Origin: Qipengyuania proteolytica
GTDB taxonomy: Bacteria; Pseudomonadota; Alphaproteobacteria; Sphingomonadales; Sphingomonadaceae
Reading direction: 5' to 3'
Assembly: GCF_019711565.1 (NCBI RefSeq)
Contig: NZ_JAIGNN010000002.1
Span: forward strand, 310,001-374,000
Length of the DNA: 64,000 nucleotides
Within the stretch, counting starts at the first letter, position 1, and every line of letters starts with the position of its first letter. Both the position numbers and the translations under genes were made by a program. Of this stretch, positions 40,000 through 48,430 are shown one piece after another. The notes beneath the pieces were generated by a model. It was not told the DNA's origin. It searched no databases and was given only the letters and a program-made list of their open reading frames with translations.

Positions 40000-40011
40000 A
40001 ATCCATGAACT

Positions 40012-40045
40012 AAATCCCATCCCGAGACAATCCGGGAGGGGATTT
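40012..40045 (+). promoter_or_regulatory. Hairpin that buries a ribosome-binding site
   Basis: A 13-base-pair stem with one mismatch (AAATCCCATCCCG / CGGGAGGGGATTT) and an 8-base loop. The right arm contains the whole Shine-Dalgarno GGGAGGGG (40034-40041) of the GTG start at 40048. It could block translation of the chemoreceptor until melted or bound, or act as the proA terminator since the stem ends in TTTT. Confidence 0.6.
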
Positions 40046-40047
40046 TC

Positions 40048-41391
40048 GTGACAACAGAGCCTGTCGCACCGAACAACAGGATCGACGTCGAAGAACGGAA
40101 GAGATATTTCGTCATCGGCGCAGACGAACAGCAGCTTCTCGCGCAGATCTGGAGCGAGATCGAACCGCGCATGGACTGGGTCGTCCAGCCGATGCGCGAC
40201 CGGTTGGAAACCCAGGTTGCGGATGGCGAATTGCCCCGCGATTTCGACGTCGACGGCACGATCGAGGCGATGCGCAAGAGCATGACCACGCATTACGGCA
40301 GGCCAATCGACGAATACTGGATGAAGGCTGCAGCCGGCGTCGGCAACTGGATTACCGCCAACAAGACCGATCCCTACCGCGTCATTGCCCTGATGCACTT
40401 GTCCTTCAGCCGCGTGCAGGTGTTCGCTTGCGAGAATGCCCGCGATCCAGACGACATGGCCCGGCGCCTGAAAGTGCTCGGCGCGATCAACCACATGGGC
40501 GCGGAACTGGCCGTGGCGCGGGTCAACCGCATCGCGCGGTACAAGGAAGCGGATCGCCGCGCCGAAATCGCGGAGCGGTTCCGCACCACGATTGCCGAAC
40601 TGGTCGCCGCGACGACCAGGCGCAGCGACGCCATGACCAAGCTGGCCGGCCGGGCCAGGGAATCGACGCGCGCGCTGGTGGTCGATGCCGCCGACATTGC
40701 TTCGGCTGCGGAGCAGTCGGCCCAGGTCATGGGCAATGCCGCGCAGGAATCCGCCATGCTGGTCGAAAGCATCCAGGAAACGCGCAGGTCGGTCGGCGAC
40801 ATCAGCCGGGTCAGCACCGATGCCGCGCGCGAAGCCGACGCGGCCGGCGCGGTCATCTCTGCACTCAGCCAGCACACGAGCGAGATCCAGAGCGTCGTCG
40901 CGATGATCCGCAACGTCGCGGATCTCACGCGGATGCTGGCGCTCAATGCGACTATCGAGGCAGCCCACGCCGGCGAGGCCGGCAGGGGATTTGCGGTGGT
41001 CGCGGAGGAAGTGAAGTCGCTCGCCCGGCAGACCGAGGTGGCGACAGACGAGATCGTGCGCCAGGTGGCGGGCATCCAGTCTTCCGGCGGGCAGACCGTC
41101 CAGGCGAACCTCGCCATCGCGCAAAGCATCGGTCAGGTCTCGCAGACCACGGCCTCTTTCCAGAACACCATGGAAGCCCAATCCAGCCAGGTGACGACGA
41201 TTGCCAGCATGATCGACGAGACCGCAATGACTGCCCGCGCCATGGCCGATACGATCGCTTCCATCCGCACCGCAGCCGAGGCCGTCGACGCGCAGGCCGA
41301 TCAGGTTGAGGATGCCTTTGGCGATGTCAGTCGAAAACTTGGCGATCTGGAGGGCGCCGTCGGCGAATTCCTGCGCGATATCGCCGCCTGA
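40048..41391 (+). CDS. Globin-coupled soluble chemoreceptor
   Basis: The 447-residue protein has no membrane segment. Residues about 18-165 match globin-coupled sensor domains (opening R-Y-F-V-I-G-A-D-E, proximal-histidine region [11 protein letters not shown] with H82), and residues about 190-440 form a methyl-accepting signalling domain with hairpin tip near 291-320 ([14 protein letters not shown]). The tip starts A-D-L-T-R in place of the usual A-D-Q-T-N. It would sense oxygen or another gas through heme and signal to CheA. The GTG start is inside a potential regulatory hairpin. No che genes are nearby. Confidence 0.8.
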   Translation: MTTEPVAPNNRIDVEERKRYFVIGADEQQLLAQIWSEIEPRMDWVVQPMRDRLETQVADGELPRDFDVDGTIEAMRKSMTTHYGRPIDEYWMKAAAGVGNWITANKTDPYRVIALMHLSFSRVQVFACENARDPDDMARRLKVLGAINHMGAELAVARVNRIARYKEADRRAEIAERFRTTIAELVAATTRRSDAMTKLAGRARESTRALVVDAADIASAAEQSAQVMGNAAQESAMLVESIQETRRSVGDISRVSTDAAREADAAGAVISALSQHTSEIQSVVAMIRNVADLTRMLALNATIEAAHAGEAGRGFAVVAEEVKSLARQTEVATDEIVRQVAGIQSSGGQTVQANLAIAQSIGQVSQTTASFQNTMEAQSSQVTTIASMIDETAMTARAMADTIASIRTAAEAVDAQADQVEDAFGDVSRKLGDLEGAVGEFLRDIAA

Positions 41392-41539
41392 CCTTTTCCG
41401 GTGTCGGGTCATCGGCGCCGGAAGAGTATCGGGGACGATGCGCGGCCGACTATTTAGTATAGGTTCGCCGCGCGGGCGGGTTTTGCTGTTGCAGGCAGGC
41501 GCAGACGGATGCTTTATTCGCCGGTGCTGGAGAAAGCCC

Positions 41540-41836
41540 ATGAGCGAGAATGAAACCACAGAAACCGGCGCGGCAGGCAGCGATCGCCGCGCCTTCCTGG
41601 CAGCCTGCGGCAAGTATTCGCTGACCGTGCCGCCTGCCATGACCGTCCTCCTGTCGACTTCGCTGTCAGCGCAGTCGATCGCTGAATCGGGCGGGGGCGG
41701 CGGCAGGCCGGAAGGGCCGCGCGGCAACAATGGTGTCGGCAACGGTATCGATCCGCAGCCGCCCGGCAACCCGCCGGTGAACGATGGTCCGGGCACAGGC
41801 CCTGGCAATCCGGGCAACCGCCGCGGGCGGCCATAG
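41540..41836 (+). CDS. Small twin-arginine-type Gly/Pro/Asn-rich protein
   Basis: A 98-residue protein with a good GGAG site. Residues 15-16 are a twin-arginine pair (D-R-R-A-F-L), followed by C-G-K-Y-S-L-T-V-P-P-A and a hydrophobic stretch ending S-L-S-A-Q-S. The remaining ~50 residues are almost only Gly, Pro, Asn, Arg and Asp. It lies 40 bases before a PqqD-HPr-kinase-like fusion and is the most likely substrate of that cassette. It could be a ribosomal peptide precursor or an exported structural protein. Not a named family to my knowledge. Confidence 0.72.
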   Translation: MSENETTETGAAGSDRRAFLAACGKYSLTVPPAMTVLLSTSLSAQSIAESGGGGGRPEGPRGNNGVGNGIDPQPPGNPPVNDGPGTGPGNPGNRRGRP

Positions 41837-41876
41837 GACGCGCCGGGCGATGGAGTTCGTCCGCGCCGGACAGTGA

Positions 41877-43016
41877 ATGCACCAGCCGGGCGATCTGCGC
41901 GCCGCCGATCTTGGCACCGCTCCCGCCACGTCGCTCGCGGTCAGGGCATCGGCGAAATCGGCCCTCTTCGCTTTCGACGGAGCGGATTGCGCCTTCTCGG
42001 AACTGAAGCAGGAAGTCTACCGGCTCGAGCCGGCCATCGCGCGCGTACTGGCCTCGCTGCGCGAGCCTCGGCCCTTCGACCGGCTGCGCGAGGAGATGAT
42101 CCCCCAGCTCGCTGGCGCCGAGGCGGATTTCGAACGGCTGATGCTGCAATGGTCGGACGCGGGCCTGATCGAACTGGTGCAGTCGGCGGCATCGGAGGAG
42201 CCGGGTCCGGCTGCCAGCTTGCCACTACCGGGCTGCGCAATCGGGTTGCAGTGTATCGAGCCCGCAGGCGACTGGTTCGATGCCTTTTCGCACCTTCCAT
42301 CGACTGAAGAGCCCCCAGGCCGCATCGTCGCGCAGACGGCGGGTGGCCTTGGTCTGATTGCCGCGAGCGACGGGACTTCGCGCATCGTGCCGCGCGACCT
42401 CTTGCCCGCCGCCTTCCGGTTCGGCGTGATGCAGTTCGTCCTCGACCGGTGTAGCGAAATCGCGCTGCACTGTGCGTGCCTTGTCGCAGGGGGCGAGGCG
42501 ATCCTGCTGCTCGGTCGCCCCGGCGCGGGCAAATCCACGCTGGCGATGTTCGCGGGCGAACAGGGTTTCGCCGTTGCCGGCGACGACGTCGGCCTCATCT
42601 CCCCGCGCGACCGGACGATCATGCCCGTCGCCTTGCCGCTTACGCTCAAAAGCGGGAGCTGGGACAGGCTCGCCGAAACCGCCCGGCGCGGCCCAGATCT
42701 CCGGCCGGTGCCGCGCGAGGATGGGATCGAGGTGCTCTACCGGCCCCTGCCCCAGCCCCCTGCCGAGCGGCCGCTGCGCATTCGCGCGCTCGTCCTGCTC
42801 GACCGCCACGATGGCAAGACGGTGCACCTGGCCGAATGGTCGAAAACCGACTGCCTTCGCCATCTCTGCAGCGAGGCCAAGTCGCGCTCTGGCGCCGCAT
42901 CGCGCGAAGATATCGAAGGGTTCGTGGCGATCGTCGAGCGAGCCGAAATCCTGCGCCTCACCTATGCCGACGCGCGCGACGCGGCGCTCGCGCTGGGGCG
43001 GCGGTTTGCGGGCTGA
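41877..43016 (+). CDS. PqqD-like domain fused to an HPr-kinase-like domain
   Basis: A 379-residue protein. Residues about 15-105 resemble PqqD-type peptide-binding domains (F-D-G-A-D-C-A-F-S-E-L-K-Q-E-V-Y-R-L, then D-R-L-R-E-E-M near 70 and W-S-D-A-G-L-I-E-L). From about 190 comes an HprK-like kinase core with Walker A G-R-P-G-A-G-K-S-T and G-D-D-V-G-L. The family is known from the annotation 'HPr-rel-A system'; there the PqqD part is, as I recall, a separate protein. It may bind a leader and phosphorylate the small protein encoded upstream. It overlaps the next gene by 11 bases. Confidence 0.78.
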   Translation: MHQPGDLRAADLGTAPATSLAVRASAKSALFAFDGADCAFSELKQEVYRLEPAIARVLASLREPRPFDRLREEMIPQLAGAEADFERLMLQWSDAGLIELVQSAASEEPGPAASLPLPGCAIGLQCIEPAGDWFDAFSHLPSTEEPPGRIVAQTAGGLGLIAASDGTSRIVPRDLLPAAFRFGVMQFVLDRCSEIALHCACLVAGGEAILLLGRPGAGKSTLAMFAGEQGFAVAGDDVGLISPRDRTIMPVALPLTLKSGSWDRLAETARRGPDLRPVPREDGIEVLYRPLPQPPAERPLRIRALVLLDRHDGKTVHLAEWSKTDCLRHLCSEAKSRSGAASREDIEGFVAIVERAEILRLTYADARDAALALGRRFAG

Positions 43017-44034
43017 GCAGGCCAGTTTCGCGGCGATCTGCGAGGCCTTGCGCGGTGCCCCGCCCCGAGGCGCGGACTGGGACTCGCTGCTCGCCCTTGC
43101 CAACCGCACGCTCACCACGCCCGCGCTGGCCGCCGCGCTGGCCGGCAGGGGCGACATTCCGCGGGACGTGACCGCCTTCCTCGCCACCATTGCCGAGCGC
43201 GCCCGCCAGCGCCATGCGATGATGCACGGCCAGCTGGGCGTGGCAGTCGCCGCGCTCGCGGCGGCAGGCGTGACGCCGATCCTCATCAAGGGGGCGGCCT
43301 TCATGGCGGATGGCTCGCGCCAGCCGGGCGACCGGATCTGCGCCGACCTGGACCTGATGATCCCGTTCGACGGGGCCGAGGCCGCCGTGGCCGCGCTGGA
43401 GGGTCTCGGCTACGCGCGCAGGCCATCGGCTGCTCCGCCCGATGTCGGCCTCAACCTCGCGCGGGGGAGCGATGCCGGCGGGCTCGACCTTCACTTCTGC
43501 CTTCCCTCGCTCCACCGCTACTGCGGCTACGACGACCTCGCGCCCCGCTGCCGCGCGATCGCGGTCGGCGAGGCGCAGGCGCTGCTGCCGTCACATTCGG
43601 TGCAAGCGGCCTTGCTCGTCGCCCATGACGAGATTCAGGAGCGCGGCTACTGGCGTGGTTCGATCGACCTGCGCCACCTGCACGACATCGCGGCCTCGGT
43701 CGCGGTGCATGGTCCACTCGACGCAGAGGCCATGCAGGCGCTGTTCCCCGATAGACAGGGCCGCCGGATCCTTGCGTCCTGCCTTCTCACGCTCGAAACG
43801 GTCTTCGCCATCGCGCTGCCGAGTGGACTGCAAGCCGCTCCGAGAGCTCGCCTGCAGGCCCGCCGCAAGCTGTGGCAGGTCGGCGCCCCGTGGAGCGCGA
43901 AGCCGCTCACACTCGCCAGCTTGCTGGTCGATTTCCCGCGCACGCCCGCATCGCTGCGCTCACGGGAAACACGCCGCAAGCGCGCGCAATATTATCGCAG
44001 AATGTTCGAGCCGCCCAAACCGACCAAGGTTTAG
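43006..44034 (+). CDS. Nucleotidyltransferase-family protein of the kinase cassette
   Basis: The protein has 342 residues if it starts at the TTG at 43006, inside the end of the kinase-fusion gene; no ATG or GTG exists near the family N-terminus. It matches the NTP_transf_5-type fold: L-I-K-G-A-A-F, R-I-C-A-D-L-D-L-M-I with paired aspartates, and a C-terminal helical region with H-D-E-I-Q-E-R. Such proteins accompany HPr-kinase-like and PqqD-like proteins in peptide-modification loci, where a nucleotidyl or phosphoryl group may be transferred. Strong Arg/Ala bias as in the neighbours. Confidence 0.78.
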   Translation: MRAEQASFAAICEALRGAPPRGADWDSLLALANRTLTTPALAAALAGRGDIPRDVTAFLATIAERARQRHAMMHGQLGVAVAALAAAGVTPILIKGAAFMADGSRQPGDRICADLDLMIPFDGAEAAVAALEGLGYARRPSAAPPDVGLNLARGSDAGGLDLHFCLPSLHRYCGYDDLAPRCRAIAVGEAQALLPSHSVQAALLVAHDEIQERGYWRGSIDLRHLHDIAASVAVHGPLDAEAMQALFPDRQGRRILASCLLTLETVFAIALPSGLQAAPRARLQARRKLWQVGAPWSAKPLTLASLLVDFPRTPASLRSRETRRKRAQYYRRMFEPPKPTKV

Positions 44035-44045
44035 GCAGGCGGTCC

Positions 44046-44933
44046 CTACTGCCGACGGAGCTGATCAAGGAAACGCTCGGTCGCGTGCTCGAGGTCGGTC
44101 ACGATACCATTGAGGTGGACGACCGAATCCTCGATCTCGCGCGACAGCTTGGATGCATCGCCCGCCGCACTGGCCACTTTTTCGCAGCGCTCCAGAACAC
44201 GCGAGATCGCCTGGACGCCCTCCTCGGCTGACTCGCGGATCGCGACCGATTTCGACTGCTGGTCGCGGATTTCGACGCCGATAGCCTCGGCGGAATCGAT
44301 CAGCCGGGTCATGCCTTTCGTGACCTGCCGCAGCGCATCGTCGGTATCGCTTGCACCGCTGCTGATCCCGTCGATCACGCCCGAGGCTTCTCCAGTTACG
44401 CTCTGGACGCGGTTGGCTAGCGATTTCACCTCGGTAGCGACGACCGCGAAGCCGAGACCGGCCTCGCCGGCGCGAGCCGCTTCGATCGAGGCATTGAGCG
44501 CGAGCATCTTGGTCTGGTCGGCGATCCCGCCGATGGTCGAGACGAATTCTTTGACGTTGGCCGTGTAGGTGCCGAGCGAACCGATCACATGTTCACTCTT
44601 GTTGGCGGTCTCGCGTGCCTCCTCGCCGATCCTGGCAAGGAAACCCCATGAGATATCGACCGTGGCGACTGAGTCGTGCAGCGCCCGGGCATCGCTCGCA
44701 ACGCGAACCGATTGGTCGGATGCGCGGTTGGCTTCCTCGACCACTGCCGAGACTTCGCGGCCCGTCATTTCGACGAAGCTCTGCATCAGGTGCGCCGCCT
44801 GCTCCAGCTGGGCAGACGCGCTGGCCACGGCGTGGGCAACGGAGGCGATCGAGGAGCGGAACTCGCTGGCAAGCGCGTCCAGCTGGCCGGCCTCGGGTCC
44901 ACTATTGTCCGAAACTGGCTGAGGTTCTGCCAT
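44046..44933 (-). CDS. Soluble methyl-accepting chemotaxis-type signalling protein
   Basis: A 295-residue cytoplasmic receptor-like protein with no membrane helix and no recognisable sensor domain. The signalling hairpin is clear ([21 protein letters not shown]), flanked by long helices. It is last in a same-strand series FadL, DsrE-like, TusA-like, receptor, with gaps of only 31-35 bases. That suggests it responds to something in that pathway. It is convergent with the nucleotidyltransferase gene at 44034. Confidence 0.82.
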   Translation of the reverse strand: MAEPQPVSDNSGPEAGQLDALASEFRSSIASVAHAVASASAQLEQAAHLMQSFVEMTGREVSAVVEEANRASDQSVRVASDARALHDSVATVDISWGFLARIGEEARETANKSEHVIGSLGTYTANVKEFVSTIGGIADQTKMLALNASIEAARAGEAGLGFAVVATEVKSLANRVQSVTGEASGVIDGISSGASDTDDALRQVTKGMTRLIDSAEAIGVEIRDQQSKSVAIRESAEEGVQAISRVLERCEKVASAAGDASKLSREIEDSVVHLNGIVTDLEHATERFLDQLRRQ

Positions 44934-44968
44934 CGTTTGCGACCTTTTTCCGGAGTCCGGAGCCGGAA

Positions 44969-45196
44969 TCAGGCCCGGCGCTCGATCACGTAGCGATAGG
45001 CTTCGCCCGCCCTGCCCTGTTCGAGCAGCTCGTTGCCGGTTGCGCGGCAGAAGGCCTGGAAATCCTCGACCGAGCCCGGATCGGTGCAGAGCACCTCGAG
45101 CGTGTCGCCGCCGGCCATGCCGGACAGCGTCTGCTTGGTCTTCAGGATCGGAAGCGGGCAGTTCAGCCCCTTCGCATCGAGCGTCTTGGTCGTCAT
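44969..45196 (-). CDS. TusA-family sulfurtransferase
   Basis: A 75-residue TusA/SirA-like protein with the defining C-P-x-P motif at residues 13-16 (C13 is the persulfide carrier) after D-A-K-G-L-N. Family members pass sulfane sulfur in tRNA thiolation, molybdenum cofactor or sulfur oxidation pathways. Being next to a DsrE-like protein suggests a sulfur relay rather than tRNA modification. Confidence 0.9.
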   Translation of the reverse strand: MTTKTLDAKGLNCPLPILKTKQTLSGMAGGDTLEVLCTDPGSVEDFQAFCRATGNELLEQGRAGEAYRYVIERRA

Positions 45197-45227
45197 CGCA
45201 GTACCCCCGCACTTTCGTTGTATTATC

Positions 45228-45713
45228 TTAGATATAAAGGTTTACGTCCGAGTTAAGGGCGCCTTCCACATAGGTCGCGGCGCCGGCGAACTCGATCCCG
45301 TCGATCATGTCCGATTTCTTATACTCGAACAGGTCCATGCTCATCTGGCAGGCAATCAGCCGGACGTTCGAAAGCTGCGCGGCTTCGCGCAGTTCGGGGA
45401 TCGAGGCGACGCCCTTCTTCTTGATCAGGTTCTTCATCATCATGGTGGTGAGGCCGGTCATGCCGGGCACCATGCTCGCCATGTTGGGCATCTTCATGTG
45501 GCCGCCCATCATGGGCATTTCCATCGCGCTATTGCCCAGCGTTGTGACGGTGAGGTCGAGATCCTTCTTGAGCAGGCCGATGCCGTAGAAGGTGAAGAAC
45601 ATCGTCACGTCGACATCCATCGACGCCGCCGTGGTCGAGATGATGAACGGCGGATAAGCCCAGTCGAGCGTGCCCTTGGTCACCATCAGGCTCATCGATT
45701 TCGCGTTCGTCAT
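45228..45713 (-). CDS. DsrE/DsrF/DrsH-like protein
   Basis: A 161-residue protein from the ATG at 45713, which has GAGG at good spacing; an earlier ATG at 45728 does not. It matches the DsrE-like family (T-K-G-T-L-D-W-A-Y-P-P-F at the N-terminus and the candidate sulfur-carrying cysteine in L-I-A-C-Q-M-S). The central section is unusually Met-rich (M-E-M-P-M-M-G-G-H-M-K-M). Likely a partner of the TusA-like protein in moving sulfane sulfur. Confidence 0.85.
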   Translation of the reverse strand: MTNAKSMSLMVTKGTLDWAYPPFIISTTAASMDVDVTMFFTFYGIGLLKKDLDLTVTTLGNSAMEMPMMGGHMKMPNMASMVPGMTGLTTMMMKNLIKKKGVASIPELREAAQLSNVRLIACQMSMDLFEYKKSDMIDGIEFAGAATYVEGALNSDVNLYI

Positions 45714-45744
45714 GCTTACCTCGGTCATGATCTGTGTTCTGTCG

Positions 45745-47013
45745 TCAGAATTTGATGCCCAGCGCGGCGCCAAATGCGGTTTCCGCGAGGAAGATGTTCG
45801 CCTCGCCGCCGCCGAAATTGGCGGGGATCGAGTTGGCGCCCTCGACCCAGTTGCCCGGCGCCCGCATGGCGTGCGCGCTGAGCTCGAGCTTGTCGCTCAG
45901 GGCGACCGTGGCACCGAGGGTGAAGTGGTCCTGCACGACGCCGGGCGCGAAGACATTCATGAGCGTCTCGCCGCCGGGGATCGGGTTCTCCGAGCGGCCG
46001 TAGCCTGCGCGCAGGGTGAGCGTGTCGCTCGCCCTCCACACCGCGCCGGTCTTGATCACCGAGATGTCGCGCCAGCCGAAACCGGGTCCATCGACCGCGC
46101 CGAAGGGCACGCCGTCGAAGACGCGGGTGATCGAATTGCCGACGGCCTCGACGCCCGAATATTCGATCCGCTTGAAGTCCGCGCCAAGCGTCAGCCTGTC
46201 GCTCACCTTGACCGAGGCGCCCACGCCCCAGCTTGCGGGTACGTCGAAATCGCCGCCATTCTCGAACAGGCCGGCATATTTGTCGAACTTCTGCGCATCG
46301 ACCTTGGACTGGTAGAAAGCGCCGATCGACACGCGGTCGCCGAAGGTGCCGTAATAGCCGACCTTGAACCCCACGCCGAAGGCCCAGTCGTCGCCGCGAT
46401 CGCTGAAGTTGGCGGGGTCTTGCGAGAAGCCCGCGAAGGGCCCTACGCCATAGGCGCGGAAGGACTGCACGAGGCCGACCGCCGAGACGCCCACGCTGTG
46501 GTTGTCCGCGAATTTCACTGCCACGCTCGGCACGATGAAGCCCTGCTTGAGGTCCACGCCGCCGGCCTGCGGTGCGCCGAAGGGCGCGAGCGGGTTGGTC
46601 TTGTAGACCGTGTTCATGCCCCCGTTCGCATAGAGCGCGATGCCGACCGAGACGCGGTCCGACAGCGGGCGCACATAGGCCACGTCGCCCAGCACGAAGG
46701 GGTTGGCGCCATTGCCGCTGTACTGCCCGTCGAGGCCGAAGGCATTGCTCTCGATCTCGGCCCCGCGGTCGGGGATGAAGACGTCGACGCCGATGTCGAG
46801 CCGGTGCTCGATCGCGGTCGCCGTGGCGGGGTTGGTGGCGATGGCGGCGGCGTCCTGCGGCATGGCGATCGCCACCCCGCCCGCGCCCTTTGCGCCTGCG
46901 CCTACGCCGTGGAGGAAATAGCCGTCGGTGGCCTGCGCCTGGCTCGCCGGAACCAGCAGCGCCGCCGCCACGAGAGCGCGTCGCGTATTCGCGAACGATA
47001 CGATGTTGCGCAC
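45745..47013 (-). CDS. FadL/OmpP1-family outer membrane transporter
   Basis: The 422-residue protein starts with GTG at 47013 after a GGGGGAAG site, has a signal peptide (cut near A-Q-A-T) and the FadL-type N-terminus with G-Y-F-L-H-G-V-G-A and A-T-N-P-A-T-A, then an alternating beta-barrel pattern ending in F. The family moves hydrophobic compounds such as fatty acids across the outer membrane. It heads the operon with DsrE-like and TusA-like genes. Confidence 0.9.
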   Translation of the reverse strand: MRNIVSFANTRRALVAAALLVPASQAQATDGYFLHGVGAGAKGAGGVAIAMPQDAAAIATNPATATAIEHRLDIGVDVFIPDRGAEIESNAFGLDGQYSGNGANPFVLGDVAYVRPLSDRVSVGIALYANGGMNTVYKTNPLAPFGAPQAGGVDLKQGFIVPSVAVKFADNHSVGVSAVGLVQSFRAYGVGPFAGFSQDPANFSDRGDDWAFGVGFKVGYYGTFGDRVSIGAFYQSKVDAQKFDKYAGLFENGGDFDVPASWGVGASVKVSDRLTLGADFKRIEYSGVEAVGNSITRVFDGVPFGAVDGPGFGWRDISVIKTGAVWRASDTLTLRAGYGRSENPIPGGETLMNVFAPGVVQDHFTLGATVALSDKLELSAHAMRAPGNWVEGANSIPANFGGGEANIFLAETAFGAALGIKF

Positions 47014-47209
47014 AAGACTTCCCCCATTGCTTCAGCGCGACACCTAGGCAGCGGGAGTACGGATAGTGTGTAAGGATATGGTTAATTTGGTCACACTTTT
47101 TGGATAAATACGACATGCGTTTCGGTTTGCGTACCCATCTCCATGGGTAGGTCCTCGGTGCTGATCCTTCGCTTCGCTAAGGGCACCTGCGGGCGGGCGG
47201 TCGCCCTTG

Positions 47210-47229
47210 CCGGGCCTCCCCCGGCCCGG
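47210..47229 (+). terminator. GC hairpin followed by T residues
   Basis: A 7-base-pair perfect GC stem with a 6-base loop, followed by TTTC on the plus strand. No plus-strand gene ends directly before it, so its role is unclear. Confidence 0.3.
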
Positions 47230-47274
47230 TTTCAGCACAGACCTCTCGCCTCCCAGAGTACCGAGCCTCATTGC

Positions 47275-47298
47275 GAGGCAAGGCCAAGCGGCCGCCCG
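47275..47298. repeat. Imperfect 24-base direct repeat, left copy
   Basis: Begins GAGGCAAGGCC and ends CGGCCGCCCG. The other copy at 48309-48332 differs at about two positions. The pair brackets the gene at 47410. Confidence 0.5.
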
Positions 47299-47409
47299 CA
47301 GCGGGTGCAGCTTGCTGCACGTCTAGCGAGGACGCGCCCGCGGATGCGGGTGCGAAACACAAGGACTCGATACTTTCCTACTCGCGCCGTTTCTGCTCCA
47401 TCCTGCGCG

Positions 47410-48273
47410 ATGAGCGAGCCCAAGCCCCACGCCACCCTCTCCTCCTTCACCCCCGTCCCGCGCCGGAAAGAGCGGTCCAACGGGTGGAAGCCCGAGGTCC
47501 AGCGCGCCTTTATCGAAGCGTTGGCCGACACCGGCTCGGTCGCCGCCGCCTGCCGCATGGTCCGCCGCAGCACGCATGGCGCCTACCACCTGCGCCGCCA
47601 GCCCGGGGCGGAGGAGTTCGCCGCGGCGTGGCAGGCCGCGCTCGATCTCGGCATGCAGCGGATCGAGGACGTCGCCATGGACCGCGCGCTCAACGGGGTG
47701 GAGCAGCCCGTCTATTCCTACGGCAAGCTCGTCGGCACGCGCATGGTCCATAACGACCGCCTGCTCATGTTCATGCTGCGCAACCGCGCGCCGGAGCGAT
47801 TCGCGGAAGGGCGCAGCGGCCCGCTCGGCGCGATCGGCCAGATGCAGCTCGAGCGGTACAAGAAGCAGTGGCGCAAGGAATGGGAGGCGGAGCGCGCGGC
47901 GAAGGCCACCTCCCCCGCCGTGATCCGCGACCACATCGACAAGAAGATCGAGGCCTTCCGCGCCGCGAGCGCCGCCCGCCTGCGCGCCGAGTGGATGCGG
48001 CTCACCCCCGAAACCCGCCGCGCCTACGCCCGCTACGAGGAGCTACGCGCCCGCGACCTGGGCCGCGCGGTCGAAATCCCCTCCTACCTGCTGGGCGAAA
48101 CCGGCGAGCCCGCGCGCGAGGACTGGTGGGAGGTGCCCGAGACGGTGCAGGCCAAGGACGCAGAGACGCTGGCCAACGGCCCGCTGTCCCTCCCCGCGCC
48201 GGAGGAAGCGGAGGAGGCAAGCGAGCCGGAGGGGCTGCGGATCAGGGGGCTGAAGGATAGCTCTTGGGACTGA
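47410..48273 (+). CDS. Hypothetical DNA-binding-like protein
   Basis: A 287-residue protein with strongly charged composition. Residues about 25-70 could form a helix-turn-helix (A-L-A-D-T-G-S-V-A-A-A-C-R-M-V followed by a Y-H-L-R-R helix), as in phage terminase small subunits and related regulators. The C-terminal half is Glu/Arg-rich helices and ends in a Pro/Glu tail. No clear ribosome site is seen before the ATG at 47410. It is flanked by short direct repeats, so it may be part of a small mobile or recombined unit. Function not assigned. Confidence 0.6.
   Translation: MSEPKPHATLSSFTPVPRRKERSNGWKPEVQRAFIEALADTGSVAAACRMVRRSTHGAYHLRRQPGAEEFAAAWQAALDLGMQRIEDVAMDRALNGVEQPVYSYGKLVGTRMVHNDRLLMFMLRNRAPERFAEGRSGPLGAIGQMQLERYKKQWRKEWEAERAAKATSPAVIRDHIDKKIEAFRAASAARLRAEWMRLTPETRRAYARYEELRARDLGRAVEIPSYLLGETGEPAREDWWEVPETVQAKDAETLANGPLSLPAPEEAEEASEPEGLRIRGLKDSSWD
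48211..48230. repeat. 20-base perfect direct repeat, copy 1
   Basis: GAGGAGGCAAGCGAGCCGGA lies inside the 3' end of the gene at 47410 and recurs exactly at 48342-48361, 131 bases further on. Confidence 0.8.
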
Positions 48274-48308
48274 ACATCCACGGTGCGCGCTGAAACCGAG
48301 GCGAAGCC

Positions 48309-48332
48309 GAGGCAAGGCCGACCGGCCGCCCG
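48309..48332. repeat. Imperfect 24-base direct repeat, right copy
   Basis: Partner of the repeat at 47275-47298; same start and end with about two internal differences. Confidence 0.5.
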
Positions 48333-48341
48333 AGCTTATGC

Positions 48342-48361
48342 GAGGAGGCAAGCGAGCCGGA
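48342..48361. repeat. 20-base perfect direct repeat, copy 2
   Basis: Exact second copy of the sequence at 48211-48230, in the space after the gene at 47410. Confidence 0.8.
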
Positions 48362-48430
48362 TGGCTCGCGCCCGCAGGATCCAAACAAAAAAACGGAACC
48401 TTGGAATGCCAACGCGTGAGGGCGCTGGCG

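Larger units (their letters stand above)
47014..47409. other. 396-base gap with hairpins and an imperfect repeat
   Basis: No gene recognised. The left part is AT-richer and should hold the FadL operon promoter on the minus strand. The right part is very GC-rich with several inverted repeats: CCGGGCC/GGCCCGG at 47210-47229 followed by TTT (possible terminator), and GTGCAGC-TT-GCTGCAC at 47305-47320. Bases 47275-47298 recur in imperfect form at 48309-48332, on the other side of the next gene. Confidence 0.55.

Noticed and set aside
47305-47320. GTGCAGC-TT-GCTGCAC considered as part of a tRNA or attachment site
   Set aside because: The loop is only two bases and no cloverleaf or CCA end could be drawn around it.
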